Below, one piece after another: positions 33,659-43,007 of a DNA stretch of 64,000 nt. Both the position numbers and the translations under genes were made by a program. Source of the DNA: Flavobacteriales bacterium (GTDB lineage Bacteria; Bacteroidota; Bacteroidia; Flavobacteriales_F; PHOS-HE28); the NCBI GenBank assembly GCA_016788205.1, contig JAEUTA010000007.1:62001-126000 (forward strand). Reading direction: 5' to 3'. Below the pieces are notes generated by a model. That model had not been told where the DNA came from. It did not search any database and worked only from the letters and a program-made list of their open reading frames with translations. The stretch's first letter is position 1. The number at the start of each line of letters is the position of its first letter.

Positions 33659-34309
33659 CTAGACCCAACGCCGGTCCAGAGCGTACTTCACCAGTCCAGC
33701 CGTGTTGCGAACATCCAGCTTGGCCATGAGTCTTTTCCGGTGTGTCTTCACCGTTTCCAAGCTCACCTCCAAAGCCAAGGAGATCTCCTCATTGGTCTTT
33801 TCCAACGCGATCAGCCGGATCACCTCCCGCTCGCGATCGGTCAACCCCACATATTCACCGTCGAAACGTTTCTCGGTCCAGGTGTAGCCCATATCGATGT
33901 TGCGCTGCACCGCTGGGCTCACGTAACGCTGTCCTTGCGCTGTGGCGCGGACCGCTTTCGTGAACTCTTCCTTGTCGGCTCCTTTCAACAGGTAGCCCGT
34001 CGCTCCCTCCTTCAACATGCTGTTGGCGTATTCGATCTCAGCCAGACTGGAGTGGGCCAGAACGCGCACCTGAGGGTAACTCGAATGAAGCGCCCTGGTG
34101 GTATCGATGCCGTCCATGCCAGTAAGCGATACATCCATGAGGACCACATCGACCATCGCGGCTTTAAGATGCTCTAACGCCGCCCTGCCTGTGTTCGCAT
34201 AGCCCACCACGTCCAGATCATCCACATCCAGAAGCCAGGATCGCAGGCCAATAGCGACGATCTCCTGCGCATCGACCACCAGGATACGAATGATCTGGTC
34301 CGGCACCAT
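33659..34309 (-). CDS. NarL/LuxR-family response regulator (orphan)
   Basis: 216 residues from ATG 34309 (MVPDQIIRILVVDAQE). Receiver domain with the phospho-Asp in VVLMDVSLTGMDGIDT and Lys in GYLLKGADKEEF. C-terminal LuxR-type helix-turn-helix: LTDREREVIRLIALEKTNEE, then LEVSLETVKTHRKRLMAKLD. No histidine kinase is adjacent. TATCTTGTG lies 5 bases before this ATG; the frame is open further upstream without a sensible N-terminus. Confidence 0.92.
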   Translation of the reverse strand: MVPDQIIRILVVDAQEIVAIGLRSWLLDVDDLDVVGYANTGRAALEHLKAAMVDVVLMDVSLTGMDGIDTTRALHSSYPQVRVLAHSSLAEIEYANSMLKEGATGYLLKGADKEEFTKAVRATAQGQRYVSPAVQRNIDMGYTWTEKRFDGEYVGLTDREREVIRLIALEKTNEEISLALEVSLETVKTHRKRLMAKLDVRNTAGLVKYALDRRWV

Positions 34310-34387
34310 GGCCACAAGATAACATCGGCCGAAGGAGGCCACTGCGACACGCCAGGCATCGGTATCTAGCCGTCGTGCGGTAGCGGC

Positions 34388-34395
34388 TACCTTTG
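34388..34395 (+). promoter_or_regulatory. -7 box TACCTTTG for the ompH-like gene
   Basis: Exact TAnnTTTG match, 37 bases before ATG 34433. Confidence 0.5.
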
Positions 34396-34432
34396 TGCGT
34401 CCCCGTGAACGGGATACCACACCAACGCCCGC

Positions 34433-35086
34433 ATGTCGAAGAACTTATCCATTCTGCTCATCATCTGGAACGTGGTGCTGAGCGTGTTCGCTGTACGCAG
34501 CCTCATGAGCGGTCCTACCGATCCCGAAGTCGCAATGACCGGGACCTCCGGCATTCAGGAGCCCAATGCCCCGGAGCCTTTCCTGGTGCGAGACAGCGCC
34601 GCGCTGAAGGAGGCACGCATCGCCTATTTCTACATGGACAGCGTGCAGAAGAAATATGAGCTGATCTCCGAGAAGGATAAGCGTTTCCGCAGTGAAGGAC
34701 AGCGCTTGGAGAACAGCTTGAAGAACGAAATGGCCAAGGCGCAGGCACGCTATGACGAATTGATGAAGAAAGACCATACCTACAGCACGCAGGCGGAGGT
34801 GGCCCGGGATGAACAGGAACTACAAGGCCTCATGGCGCGCATACAGGGTCAGCAAGCGCAAAGCGAAGAACAACTAGCACGGATGGAAGCCCAGATGCTC
34901 ACGGAGATCACCAAGGAGTTGAAGGACCATCTGGAACAGTACAACAAGAACGCAGGCTTCGACTACATCTTCAGCGTACAGAATGGCGGTCAGATCTGGG
35001 TAGGCAATAAGGACCTGGACATCAGCAACGACCTCATCGACGGATTGAACGCACGTTACCACGCCACCAAAGGCGGAGCGAAGTGA
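34433..35086 (+). CDS. OmpH/Skp-family periplasmic chaperone-like protein
   Basis: 217 residues. An N-terminal hydrophobic segment (ILLIIWNVVLSVFAV) acts as signal or anchor. A linker leads to an OmpH-like domain with a beta strand (IAYFYMDSVQKKYELI), a long coiled coil (about residues 80-155) and a closing strand region (GFDYIFSVQNGGQIWVGNKD, LDISNDLIDGLNARY). Skp-like proteins hold unfolded outer-membrane proteins. The following DUF4924 gene starts 2 bases after its stop. Confidence 0.87.
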   Translation: MSKNLSILLIIWNVVLSVFAVRSLMSGPTDPEVAMTGTSGIQEPNAPEPFLVRDSAALKEARIAYFYMDSVQKKYELISEKDKRFRSEGQRLENSLKNEMAKAQARYDELMKKDHTYSTQAEVARDEQELQGLMARIQGQQAQSEEQLARMEAQMLTEITKELKDHLEQYNKNAGFDYIFSVQNGGQIWVGNKDLDISNDLIDGLNARYHATKGGAK

Positions 35087-35088
35087 CC

Positions 35089-35637
35089 ATGGGCCTGTTG
35101 GACGAAAAGAAGCAGAACAATATCGCGAGCTACGTGATCAGCATGTGGCACGTGGAGGACGTGATGCGCGCCAACGACCTGGACCCGCGCAAGGTGGAGG
35201 AACAACTCATCGCGCCGATCGATGCCGATGAGGAGAAGCGAGCCGAAGTGCGTGCATGGTACGCTGATATCATCCAACGCATGAAGGAGGAGGGCCTCCA
35301 GCGCTACGGGCACCTTTCTGAAGTGGAAGAGGTCATGAACGACCTCGAATTCCTGCACCGGACCCTGGTCGAAGTGGTGCACGACGCTGAGTATGACAGG
35401 CTCTTCGAAGCTGCACTGCCGGGGATAACCGCTTTGCGAACTCAGGCCGATGAAGAAGCGGAAGGCCCCGTCGCTACCTGTTTCACGGCGATATACGGGG
35501 TGATGTTGCTTCGTGCTCAGGGAAAGAACGTGAGCGAAAGCACCACAGAATCCGAAGGACACATGCGGAAGCTGCTCGAGGCCCTTAGCGTTCACTACAA
35601 GCAGATGCGAAAGCTGCCGGGAATTTCCATGAACTGA
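35089..35637 (+). CDS. DUF4924-like Bacteroidetes protein
   Basis: 182 residues from ATG 35089 (MGLLDEKKQNNIASYVISMW); GTG 35083 is an alternative. The start pattern (D-x-K-x-x-N-I-x-x-Y, then MWHVEDVMRANDLD) and all-helical make-up match the DUF4924 family restricted to Bacteroidetes. A later segment, ATCFTAIYGVMLLRAQGKNV, is also typical. Function unknown. It lies between two envelope-biogenesis genes in one direction, which hints at a linked role. Confidence 0.8.
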   Translation: MGLLDEKKQNNIASYVISMWHVEDVMRANDLDPRKVEEQLIAPIDADEEKRAEVRAWYADIIQRMKEEGLQRYGHLSEVEEVMNDLEFLHRTLVEVVHDAEYDRLFEAALPGITALRTQADEEAEGPVATCFTAIYGVMLLRAQGKNVSESTTESEGHMRKLLEALSVHYKQMRKLPGISMN

Positions 35638-35679
35638 CCTCGGTTCCGGATGGTATGCCTTTTGCCGATCCGTTCCTGT

Positions 35680-37221
35680 ATGAAAGGTATTCGCTTGGCC
35701 ACATGCTTCATCCTGTTCAGCACCGGGCTCTTCGGGCAGAGCAAGGTCGCTACAAGCGGTGAACGCATCGAGATCCTAAGCGCCGACCGGGGAGAGTACG
35801 ACGACAAGATCGCACCTGGAGCGCAGCGCCTGAAAGGCAACGTTCGGTTCAAGCACAAGGATGCCATCATGCGTTGCGACAGCGCGTACCTGTACAAAGA
35901 CCAGCGTGTGCAGGCCTTCGGACGTGTAGCCATAGACCAAGGCGATACGCTTCATGTGGAAGCCGACCGCTGCACGTACACCGGTGCGGACAGGACCGCA
36001 CGCATGGAAGGTGATGTGCTCATGCGCAATAGTGACATGGAACTCACCACGCAAGCCTTGGACTATGATCTTCGGAACCGCAGGGCCTTCTATGCGAATG
36101 GCGGCAGGATCGTGAGTCGCAACGGGAACAATACCCTGACCAGCGATGCAGGCACCTACCTCACCGAATCGCGCCGCTTCATCTTCAGTCGCAACGTGCT
36201 CATCGCGCACCCTGAACGTACCATCAAAGGAGATACGATGCACTACGTCACCTCCTCCGGTGTGGCCGAGTTCTTCGGTCCCACTGTGATCGAACAAGAG
36301 CACACCATCATACACACCCTACGCGGGCAATACGATACCCGCAATGAACGTGCGCGCTTCACACGGCGGACCACGATCGACAACAAAGGACGCACCTTGG
36401 AAGGTGATAGCCTTCACTACGAGCGCAAGAGCGGCACCGGACTGGCGTGGGGCAACGTAGTGGTAAGTGACACAGCGAGCGAAATCGTCGTGCGGGGCGA
36501 CGAGGGGCGATACAATGAGATCACCGATAACGCCACCATCACCGGGCACGCTGAGCTTGAACTCAGGATGGACAAGGACACGCTTTTCTTGCATGGTGAT
36601 ACGCTCTTCACCCGACCGGATGGCACAGGGAAACGCATCATCGCCAGACGGCATGTGCGCTTTTTCCGCAACGACCTGCAGGGCACTTGCGACACATTGA
36701 TCTACAGTGATGCCGACAGCCTGATATCACTCTTCCATGCACCGGTACTTTGGAGCGGTACCGATCAGATCACGGGAGGACACATCCGGATCGCGTTGCG
36801 TAATGGCAAGGCCCACAAACTTCATGTGGAGCAGGATGCCTTCCTCGTTTCCCAAGTCGACACCGCCTACTTCGACCAAGTGACCGGCAATGACATGACC
36901 GGTCTGTTCGGCGATGAAGGATTGCGATCGCTCCTTGTGGAAGGGAATGCGCGGACCGTCTATTTCGCCGAGGAGACCAAGAACGGCATGGAGAGCATCA
37001 TGGGCGTGAACAGGGCGGACTGTAGTCGCATCCGGGTAGAATTGAAAGAAGGCAAAGTGAACACGGTCATCTTCCTTGACCGGCCTGATGCAGTGCTCTA
37101 TCCCCTTGACAAGGCTCCCGCCGAAGAACTTCGCATGAAAGGTTCCGAATGGCGATCCGATGAGCGTCCGACGGACCGCGCGGACATCTTCCGATCAATC
37201 GGCAGTGGAACTGCTCCGTGA
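35680..37221 (+). CDS. OstA/LptA-like organic-solvent-tolerance protein
   Basis: 513 residues from ATG 35680 (MKGIRLATCFILFSTGLFGQ), a clear signal peptide; the frame opens 10 codons earlier. The body repeats short beta-jellyroll units of the LptA/OstA_N type: QRLKGNVRFKHKDAIMRCDS, RVQAFGRVAIDQGDTLHVEA, ARMEGDVLMRNSDMELTTQ and RTLEGDSLHYERKSGTG. Such proteins carry lipopolysaccharide across the periplasm, and large multi-repeat versions are common in Bacteroidetes. Its 3' end overlaps the convergent gene by 27 bases. Confidence 0.85.
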   Translation: MKGIRLATCFILFSTGLFGQSKVATSGERIEILSADRGEYDDKIAPGAQRLKGNVRFKHKDAIMRCDSAYLYKDQRVQAFGRVAIDQGDTLHVEADRCTYTGADRTARMEGDVLMRNSDMELTTQALDYDLRNRRAFYANGGRIVSRNGNNTLTSDAGTYLTESRRFIFSRNVLIAHPERTIKGDTMHYVTSSGVAEFFGPTVIEQEHTIIHTLRGQYDTRNERARFTRRTTIDNKGRTLEGDSLHYERKSGTGLAWGNVVVSDTASEIVVRGDEGRYNEITDNATITGHAELELRMDKDTLFLHGDTLFTRPDGTGKRIIARRHVRFFRNDLQGTCDTLIYSDADSLISLFHAPVLWSGTDQITGGHIRIALRNGKAHKLHVEQDAFLVSQVDTAYFDQVTGNDMTGLFGDEGLRSLLVEGNARTVYFAEETKNGMESIMGVNRADCSRIRVELKEGKVNTVIFLDRPDAVLYPLDKAPAEELRMKGSEWRSDERPTDRADIFRSIGSGTAP

Positions 37222-39360
37222 GGCACGGCCCCGTCGCGGCTTCTTCACCTCGGGCACGGGTTCGTTCAGTTGAACACCGAAAGGAGCGACCGTAACGGCA
37301 TCCAGTTCCGTCTTCTCCACGATGCTCGACCCCGCAGTGCGCTCGCTCTTGTTCCCGGTCAGCGTGTTCGGATAAACGAGCATACGGGCACTCGTTCCTG
37401 TGGAAGGCGTCGAGAACACGAGATCATTACCTTCCAAGGTATTCCCGTCGGCGTGCAACACTGCCCGTGCCTCACAACGTAATGCTGTAGCGTTCTGTGA
37501 AAGTCGCACCTTATGCACCAGCACCTGTGCGGCACCATCGGCCAGTATCGCGGTACCCCGCAAACCGGTGTAAATACCTCGGATCACCGCTACCGTTCCT
37601 GTGCCGATCCGCAGGCCATCGGTCGTGTTCGTCCTCGCACCCACCATCGTCACATCACGCAACACTCCGTTCACATGCTCCAATTGCACGAACTGCTGTG
37701 CGGCATCCTCGAAGCGTACCTCACGCATCTCCACTTCTCCCCCGTTGATCAGCAAGGAAGCATCGGCGCGATTCTCCTGGAACACCGTGGAATTCAGTAG
37801 CGTGCGTGCGACACCTTGAACAGTGACCATACCTCCACACTTGTTACCCGCCACCTTAGCACCAGCACCGCCGGAAACATACAAACCACTGATGGCGCAC
37901 TGTTGCGTTCCACTGCCCAGCACCGCAACGGTCCCGAAAGGCGCACCATCCTCCTGCGGACGGATGAACACCGGGTTGCGCATCGTACCACGGATGTACA
38001 GATCACCCTTACACACCAGGCTTCTTCCCGGTCCAAGGAAAACACGCGCTCCTTGCAACATCAGCACGGAACGGGTCGAAGGGAACTCGATGTCCTCGTT
38101 GATCATGTATTTGCCCCGTGGAAAGATGACCGAGTCGCCTTGGAGGATCAACTTGTACCGCTTGGCCAGGTGTGCGATCATGGCGGTGTCCTCCACCGTC
38201 GCGGCTGCCACGGACGGCATGACCATACCGTTCATGAACGTGGCGTGACCGGGACCGGCGATAAGCGGCCTATCCAGTGCAGTGGCGGCATTGGCATCGG
38301 AAACATGCGCTACAGCTAACATCGTCTGCAACTCGCCAGAGTTCCAGCGTTGCCGCATCTCGGGTAACCTGGCAGCGAGTTCCGCTTGGCGTTTCGCGAA
38401 CTGTGCCTTGAATCCGGCCCTGCGCAACAACGGTGTAAGGAGGTTGTACGACAACGGCGCATCCGCATTGCGCCCACCCGTTCGCGCGGGTGGTTGATAG
38501 ATCGGGCTGAAGCGACCGGTAGACCAATTGTAGGCGAACATCACCGGCTCCGTTCGCAGGTCGCGACCATCCACCCAGGCCATGAGCAACCAGGCGATGG
38601 CGGACTTCTCATCCACGAGCCCTGCAAGCATATCGGTGTTTCCGCGCTGCACCTCCGAAAGCGCGCGTTCGATCACACCCCGCAAATGCACCCGCTCGGC
38701 GCTGTCCGCTTCGATCACGGCGAACTGGTGATCGGGACGTGAAGGATCGAAGCCTTGCTTCACCAGTATGGCCCCGCTGATGCCACGGCGTTCAAGCATC
38801 TCATCGTCCACCCATTCCGTTTGTAGATACGTGCCCAACTCCTTACCACAGGAAAGAACACGCACAAGCGAGGTACCGGTGGTCACCAATCCAAGTTCCG
38901 AAGCGATCGACACGAGTTGCTGCGCTTGTACATGGCCTGTCGTGGTCGGTGTAAGCATGATCCTGCGCTGATCCCGATACGGAGCGTTCTTCTTGAACCG
39001 CACTACGAAGCCTTCGCGGTCCAATGAATTCCGCACTTCAACGGAATCACCATAGCCAACACCTTCGAACCAACGAGGATACCATGACCCACCGAGTTGA
39101 TCCTCAACGCAGGCCCCTGTTCTACTGGATCCTCCGATGCGAAGGATGGTGGAACGAGCGCTATCCGGCTGCGTGATGGCCCGATCGAACAATGCCGAAT
39201 AGGAATTCCACTCCCGGTCTCCAGCTTCGACCAACGGGAGGCGGCGCAACCAGTCGGCTTTGCCGAAGGTGAACAGGAGCACAAGCGACCCGCCCATCAG
39301 CACCGTGCCGATGAGCCAGGGCATCACGCCCACCTTACGGGGCTTGATCGACCGCTTCAT
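37195..39360 (-). CDS. CotH-like (probable pseudokinase) protein fused to a right-handed beta-helix
   Basis: 721 residues. One transmembrane helix (residues ~13-33). Residues ~60-330 run parallel to the CotH gene just upstream: FVVRFKKNAPYRDQRRIML, SLVRVLSCGKELGTYLQTEWV and AIAWLLMAWVDGRDLRTEP. Where CotH has FWDGLLMF, this protein has YQPPARTGG, so the catalytic Asp is missing. Residues ~400-660 are repetitive beta-helix rungs (YIRGTMRNPVFIRPQ, ISGLYVSGGAGAK, TVFQENRADASLLINGGEVE). The C-terminus is basic. It overlaps the CotH stop by 26 bases. Confidence 0.75.
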   Translation of the reverse strand: MKRSIKPRKVGVMPWLIGTVLMGGSLVLLFTFGKADWLRRLPLVEAGDREWNSYSALFDRAITQPDSARSTILRIGGSSRTGACVEDQLGGSWYPRWFEGVGYGDSVEVRNSLDREGFVVRFKKNAPYRDQRRIMLTPTTTGHVQAQQLVSIASELGLVTTGTSLVRVLSCGKELGTYLQTEWVDDEMLERRGISGAILVKQGFDPSRPDHQFAVIEADSAERVHLRGVIERALSEVQRGNTDMLAGLVDEKSAIAWLLMAWVDGRDLRTEPVMFAYNWSTGRFSPIYQPPARTGGRNADAPLSYNLLTPLLRRAGFKAQFAKRQAELAARLPEMRQRWNSGELQTMLAVAHVSDANAATALDRPLIAGPGHATFMNGMVMPSVAAATVEDTAMIAHLAKRYKLILQGDSVIFPRGKYMINEDIEFPSTRSVLMLQGARVFLGPGRSLVCKGDLYIRGTMRNPVFIRPQEDGAPFGTVAVLGSGTQQCAISGLYVSGGAGAKVAGNKCGGMVTVQGVARTLLNSTVFQENRADASLLINGGEVEMREVRFEDAAQQFVQLEHVNGVLRDVTMVGARTNTTDGLRIGTGTVAVIRGIYTGLRGTAILADGAAQVLVHKVRLSQNATALRCEARAVLHADGNTLEGNDLVFSTPSTGTSARMLVYPNTLTGNKSERTAGSSIVEKTELDAVTVAPFGVQLNEPVPEVKKPRRGRASRSSSTAD

Positions 39361-40948
39361 CGGTTATGGCATTCGTGATCGTGAGCCCGGCTGGCACTCC
39401 GCCCGGGAAGGAGAGTTCAATGTCCAGTGGCTTCACCACGTAGTGTTGCCAATTCGCGAAGGGCCGGTCCCAGCTCCCCTCCGGAAGACCCACCTCGCGA
39501 TGCACCATCAATGACCAACCACCCTCTTTGCGCATGGTGGTCAGCGTGTCCGCACCAACGATGACCACCGGTGGTGTCGATGCGAAACTGCGCCACCGCA
39601 GTTCCAGCGGCGCCTCGTTGGCCGTAGTGAGCCGGAGCGTGCTGCTACGCACCACAGCGACCTTCCCGTCCGATAAACGTGCCAGGGTGCGATCCCAGTA
39701 ACCGCTCACCGTGGAGCGCATACCCGCGAAAGAACTGATAACGTGCGCCACGGAGAACCGATGAACGTCCGCCGGGACCAAGGAGACGTGCCCATACTTG
39801 TTCCGATCGGCCAGGACCGATGGCTTGATCCGCTCGATCGTCCGGTCGTATTCCGCCAGGAAGGCTCCACTACGATGAAGTTCGCGTAAGCCCTCAAAGG
39901 CGTAACGATCGCGCAGCAGACGCCACTCGGGGATGCGCAGGAACCAATGTGCGAGCGCATCGTTGATGAAATAGAGCGGCTCGCCTTCCGGCGGGAACAT
40001 GAGGAGACCGTCCCAGAAGATGGGGTAGAACAGACCCGTTCGCTCGGACATGACCAACCACTGATTGTGGTATTGGTCCATGTGCTTCGTGTTCACGACG
40101 AGCATGGCGGCGAGGTAGCGCGCATAGGCATCCACATCGATGAGGCTGCCGAGCGTATCCCTTCGCTGTGTGAGGGTGAGCGTGCTATCGTAGATCACGT
40201 CCACCAATGCCTGGAGATGTGCATGGGCCAATGAACTGTCAGCATCGCTCACATACTGCCAGTTCGAAGCCTTTCGCCAGAGCGTGCGCTTCTCCGTCAG
40301 CTCACGGCCGGTGATGGGGGGATATTCACCGCGATACACTGGAACTTCATCGGTGGTCAACCTCCTGTTCTTCTCGAAACGGCCATCCGGTTGCTCGTAC
40401 ATCTCCATGACGCCGTAATCCTCACCGTTCAAGCGAACGAACACCATTTCGTTCCATGGCACTGCCACACCCATCCTCCCGGCTATCCACATTCCCATGT
40501 GGTCGTTCACCATATTGAAGGACTTAGGGTTGATGAAATTCAACCGGCGATAGGGCCCGAATGGACCGTCCTTCCCCAATGTCAACCGGAACGACTTTTT
40601 ACCACCTAGGTAGTGCGAAGCCGAGTAGATGCCGCGGTACCGGAACTTCACCGGGTATTCGACACCATGTTCAACTAGCATGGCTGGCACATTGTGATCG
40701 CCGCTCCAAGGCAGGTCACTGTTCAATGTGTCCAAGTGTCCCTGATCGATCCGTAGATCAATGACCCGAAGGCGATGGGGACCAGGTGCTTCTGCCAACC
40801 CATCAACCGTGGTGCTCAGGAACGATGCCACGGCGATGCGTGCGGTACGACCGGGGCCCAACAAGGCAGCGAAAACCACAAGCGAGACCAACACGATACC
40901 AAGCGCAATGAGCCACCCAACACCGGTGCCGCGGCGATCGCGTTTCAT
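39335..40948 (-). CDS. CotH kinase-family protein
   Basis: 537 residues from ATG 40948, overlapping the upstream stop by 4 bases. One N-terminal membrane helix (about residues 10-30). The CotH kinase fold follows: EYPVKFRYRGIYSASHYLGG, KKSFRLTLGKDGPF (nucleotide-binding Lys region), VFVRLNGEDYGVMEMYEQPD, YARYLAAMLVVNTKHMDQYH (catalytic loop) and LFYPIFWDGLLMFPP (metal-binding Asp). CotH proteins are atypical kinases that phosphorylate surface proteins. Extracytoplasmic location inferred. Member of a three-gene operon with a small membrane protein and a CotH-like paralogue. Confidence 0.88.
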   Translation of the reverse strand: MKRDRRGTGVGWLIALGIVLVSLVVFAALLGPGRTARIAVASFLSTTVDGLAEAPGPHRLRVIDLRIDQGHLDTLNSDLPWSGDHNVPAMLVEHGVEYPVKFRYRGIYSASHYLGGKKSFRLTLGKDGPFGPYRRLNFINPKSFNMVNDHMGMWIAGRMGVAVPWNEMVFVRLNGEDYGVMEMYEQPDGRFEKNRRLTTDEVPVYRGEYPPITGRELTEKRTLWRKASNWQYVSDADSSLAHAHLQALVDVIYDSTLTLTQRRDTLGSLIDVDAYARYLAAMLVVNTKHMDQYHNQWLVMSERTGLFYPIFWDGLLMFPPEGEPLYFINDALAHWFLRIPEWRLLRDRYAFEGLRELHRSGAFLAEYDRTIERIKPSVLADRNKYGHVSLVPADVHRFSVAHVISSFAGMRSTVSGYWDRTLARLSDGKVAVVRSSTLRLTTANEAPLELRWRSFASTPPVVIVGADTLTTMRKEGGWSLMVHREVGLPEGSWDRPFANWQHYVVKPLDIELSFPGGVPAGLTITNAITDEAVDQAP

Positions 40949-41352
40949 CGGTTGCGACCTGCGCTGAGCAACAGGACGAGCATGATAAGCAGGGTGAGCA
41001 GCAAGAAACTGAGATTGTAGCCCGACCCCAGCAGTGCAGCAAGGAGCATCACTGGGATCCATAGGCCACGGTGGCTACCTACGCGCGCGATTACACCTGC
41101 GACCATCACCCCTACAGCGATGATGATCGCCGGCCACAGCCCTTCTTTGAAATGACGCAGGACCAGTGCAAGAGCATATCCGGTGATCAATAACTGCCAT
41201 GGGATCACACCCGGACGGTCCGACGGCCGCAGGCCCCGGTTCCAACACCATCCGATAAGCAGAAGCGCGACAAGCAACATGCCGAAGAGCGTAAGCACTT
41301 CGACCCATCCGTGCAGCAAGGCACCAGTCCACCGTTCGGCTTCGGTACGCAT
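40945..41352 (-). CDS. Small polytopic membrane protein, unknown function
   Basis: 135 residues with four predicted helices (about 16-36, 50-64, 70-92 and 98-130). The last helices are very Leu-rich (SFLLLTLLIMLVLLLSAG). It heads the CotH operon by a 4-base overlap. No family recognised. Its position suggests a membrane partner of the CotH proteins. Confidence 0.7.
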   Translation of the reverse strand: MRTEAERWTGALLHGWVEVLTLFGMLLVALLLIGWCWNRGLRPSDRPGVIPWQLLITGYALALVLRHFKEGLWPAIIIAVGVMVAGVIARVGSHRGLWIPVMLLAALLGSGYNLSFLLLTLLIMLVLLLSAGRNR

Positions 41353-41493
41353 GGATAGCGATACGTTGCGTGCAAGGTCGGCAGTTGAAAGGCGTTCGAC
41401 CTATGCACGAGCAAGTAGTTTTCAAGACCGCGTTGAGCAAAGCGCTGCTTTCGACCGTTCCGGTAACGCCCATACACCCAACGGGCCGCGCAT

Positions 41494-41501
41494 TACCTTC
41501 C
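41494..41501 (+). promoter_or_regulatory. -7-like box TACCTTCC before the glycosyltransferase
   Basis: TACCTTCC ends 5 bases before ATG 41507 and supports that start over the long upstream frame. Confidence 0.45.
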
Positions 41502-41506
41502 CGGCG

Positions 41507-43000
41507 ATGTCCTTGAACGCCGTTCCGAACACCACCCGTTGGACCGACCTACTACCGGGAGCGGTAACGGTCATCGGAATTGTGCTGGCGCTCATCCAAT
41601 TCCTCCACTGCCGCAGCTTGTGGGTGGATGAAGCGATGCTTGCCTTGAACATCGTGGAGCGATCACCGAGAGAACTGTTCGCCCCATTGGCCGATCGCCA
41701 GGTGGCGCCCTTGCTTTTCCTGTTGCTGGAGAAACTCTTAAGCTGGATCATCCCGAACAGTGAGTACGGGCTGCGTCTTCTACCGCTCCTGTGCCATGCT
41801 GTGGCATCATTCGCTTTCCTCCGTATCACTCAGTCGCTGTTCAAGCACGTGGCGGTGCAGGTGTTCGCCGTGTCGCTTTTCGCCTTCAATACCAACCTGA
41901 TCCTCTATGCCAGTGAGGTGAAACAATACATGGGCGATCTGGCGGTGTGTTGTTCCATGTTCTGGTTCGTGCTCCGTCCCTCCCTTGATCGTAGGGGCGT
42001 GCATCTCCTTGGTGCATTTGCGACCATCGCCATCTGGTTCTCCAGCGCCACACCTATCATCACCGTTGCAGCTTTCGCCTACCTGTTGCATCGCACCTTC
42101 AACGAGCGCACGTTGGACCGCAGCTGGTTGCGCAACTCCTTTCTGTGGGGAGCGGTCTGGTGCATCGTTCTCGCGATCTACTATTTCGCCACCGTGCAAG
42201 ACCACCCCGCCCGGGCTTTCATGGAACGCTTCTGGCTCGATGCGAACGGCCTTCTCCCTAACGATCCTTTCTCCACGGCTTTCTACATGGCGCTCTACGA
42301 ACGCGCGCATCAGGTCTTCACCGTACTGCTTCCCTACGGGTTCCGCAACTTCTATCCGCTACAGGTCCTTTGTCCGATCGGTCTTTTGAGCCTTGCATTG
42401 TCGCCGCGAAAGGGGCTGCTCGTGCTGCTGCTCGCGCCCATCGCCCTGCATCTGGCACTGGCCATCCTGCACCTTTACCCGTTCGAGACCCGTTTGGTGC
42501 TTTACCTCATTCCCTGCTTCATCCTCTTGGGCGTTGAAGGTGCGCACCGCTCCTTCAAATGGATATCGAAAGCCCTGCCGGGGCTGGAGCACCCAGCCCT
42601 GTTGATCCTACTTCCAGCGATCGTTGCATTCCCGCTGTTCCGGGCGGGGTATCCACGGGAGAAGCAGGAGATCAAGCCTTGTCTGGCCCACATTGCCGAT
42701 CATGCCAGACCCGGAGACCGCATCTATGTGGACATTGGAGCCCAGGCCGCCTTTCGCTATTACGCGCACATCCGCGCATTCGACCTACCCGAGCACGTCG
42801 TCTTCGGGCCCGTGAACGACGATCAAGAATACTACCTACAGCAAGGGCTCACGCAACACGGTCCTACTTGGTTCGTGTTCACGCACATGCGGAAGCGGGA
42901 TACGAACACGATCATTGCGGCACTCACCGCGCAGGGGCTGAAGCCAACGGACCAGTTCGCAGCGCGCAGCGCGCAGGTGTACCGCTACGAATTGCCCTAG
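41507..43000 (+). CDS. ArnT/PMT-like (GT39-type) integral-membrane glycosyltransferase
   Basis: 497 residues from ATG 41507 (MSLNAVPNTTRWTDLLPG). About ten membrane helices. The first periplasmic loop carries CRSLWVDEAMLALNIVERSP, with the Asp-Glu pair typical of polyprenyl-phosphate-sugar-dependent transferases, and later QVAPLLFLLLEKLLSW. A soluble C-terminal domain of ~120 residues follows. Likely transfers a sugar from a lipid carrier to a surface acceptor. Divergent from the CotH operon, with about 150 bp between starts. Confidence 0.82.
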   Translation: MSLNAVPNTTRWTDLLPGAVTVIGIVLALIQFLHCRSLWVDEAMLALNIVERSPRELFAPLADRQVAPLLFLLLEKLLSWIIPNSEYGLRLLPLLCHAVASFAFLRITQSLFKHVAVQVFAVSLFAFNTNLILYASEVKQYMGDLAVCCSMFWFVLRPSLDRRGVHLLGAFATIAIWFSSATPIITVAAFAYLLHRTFNERTLDRSWLRNSFLWGAVWCIVLAIYYFATVQDHPARAFMERFWLDANGLLPNDPFSTAFYMALYERAHQVFTVLLPYGFRNFYPLQVLCPIGLLSLALSPRKGLLVLLLAPIALHLALAILHLYPFETRLVLYLIPCFILLGVEGAHRSFKWISKALPGLEHPALLILLPAIVAFPLFRAGYPREKQEIKPCLAHIADHARPGDRIYVDIGAQAAFRYYAHIRAFDLPEHVVFGPVNDDQEYYLQQGLTQHGPTWFVFTHMRKRDTNTIIAALTAQGLKPTDQFAARSAQVYRYELP

Positions 43001-43007
43001 CTCTTGC

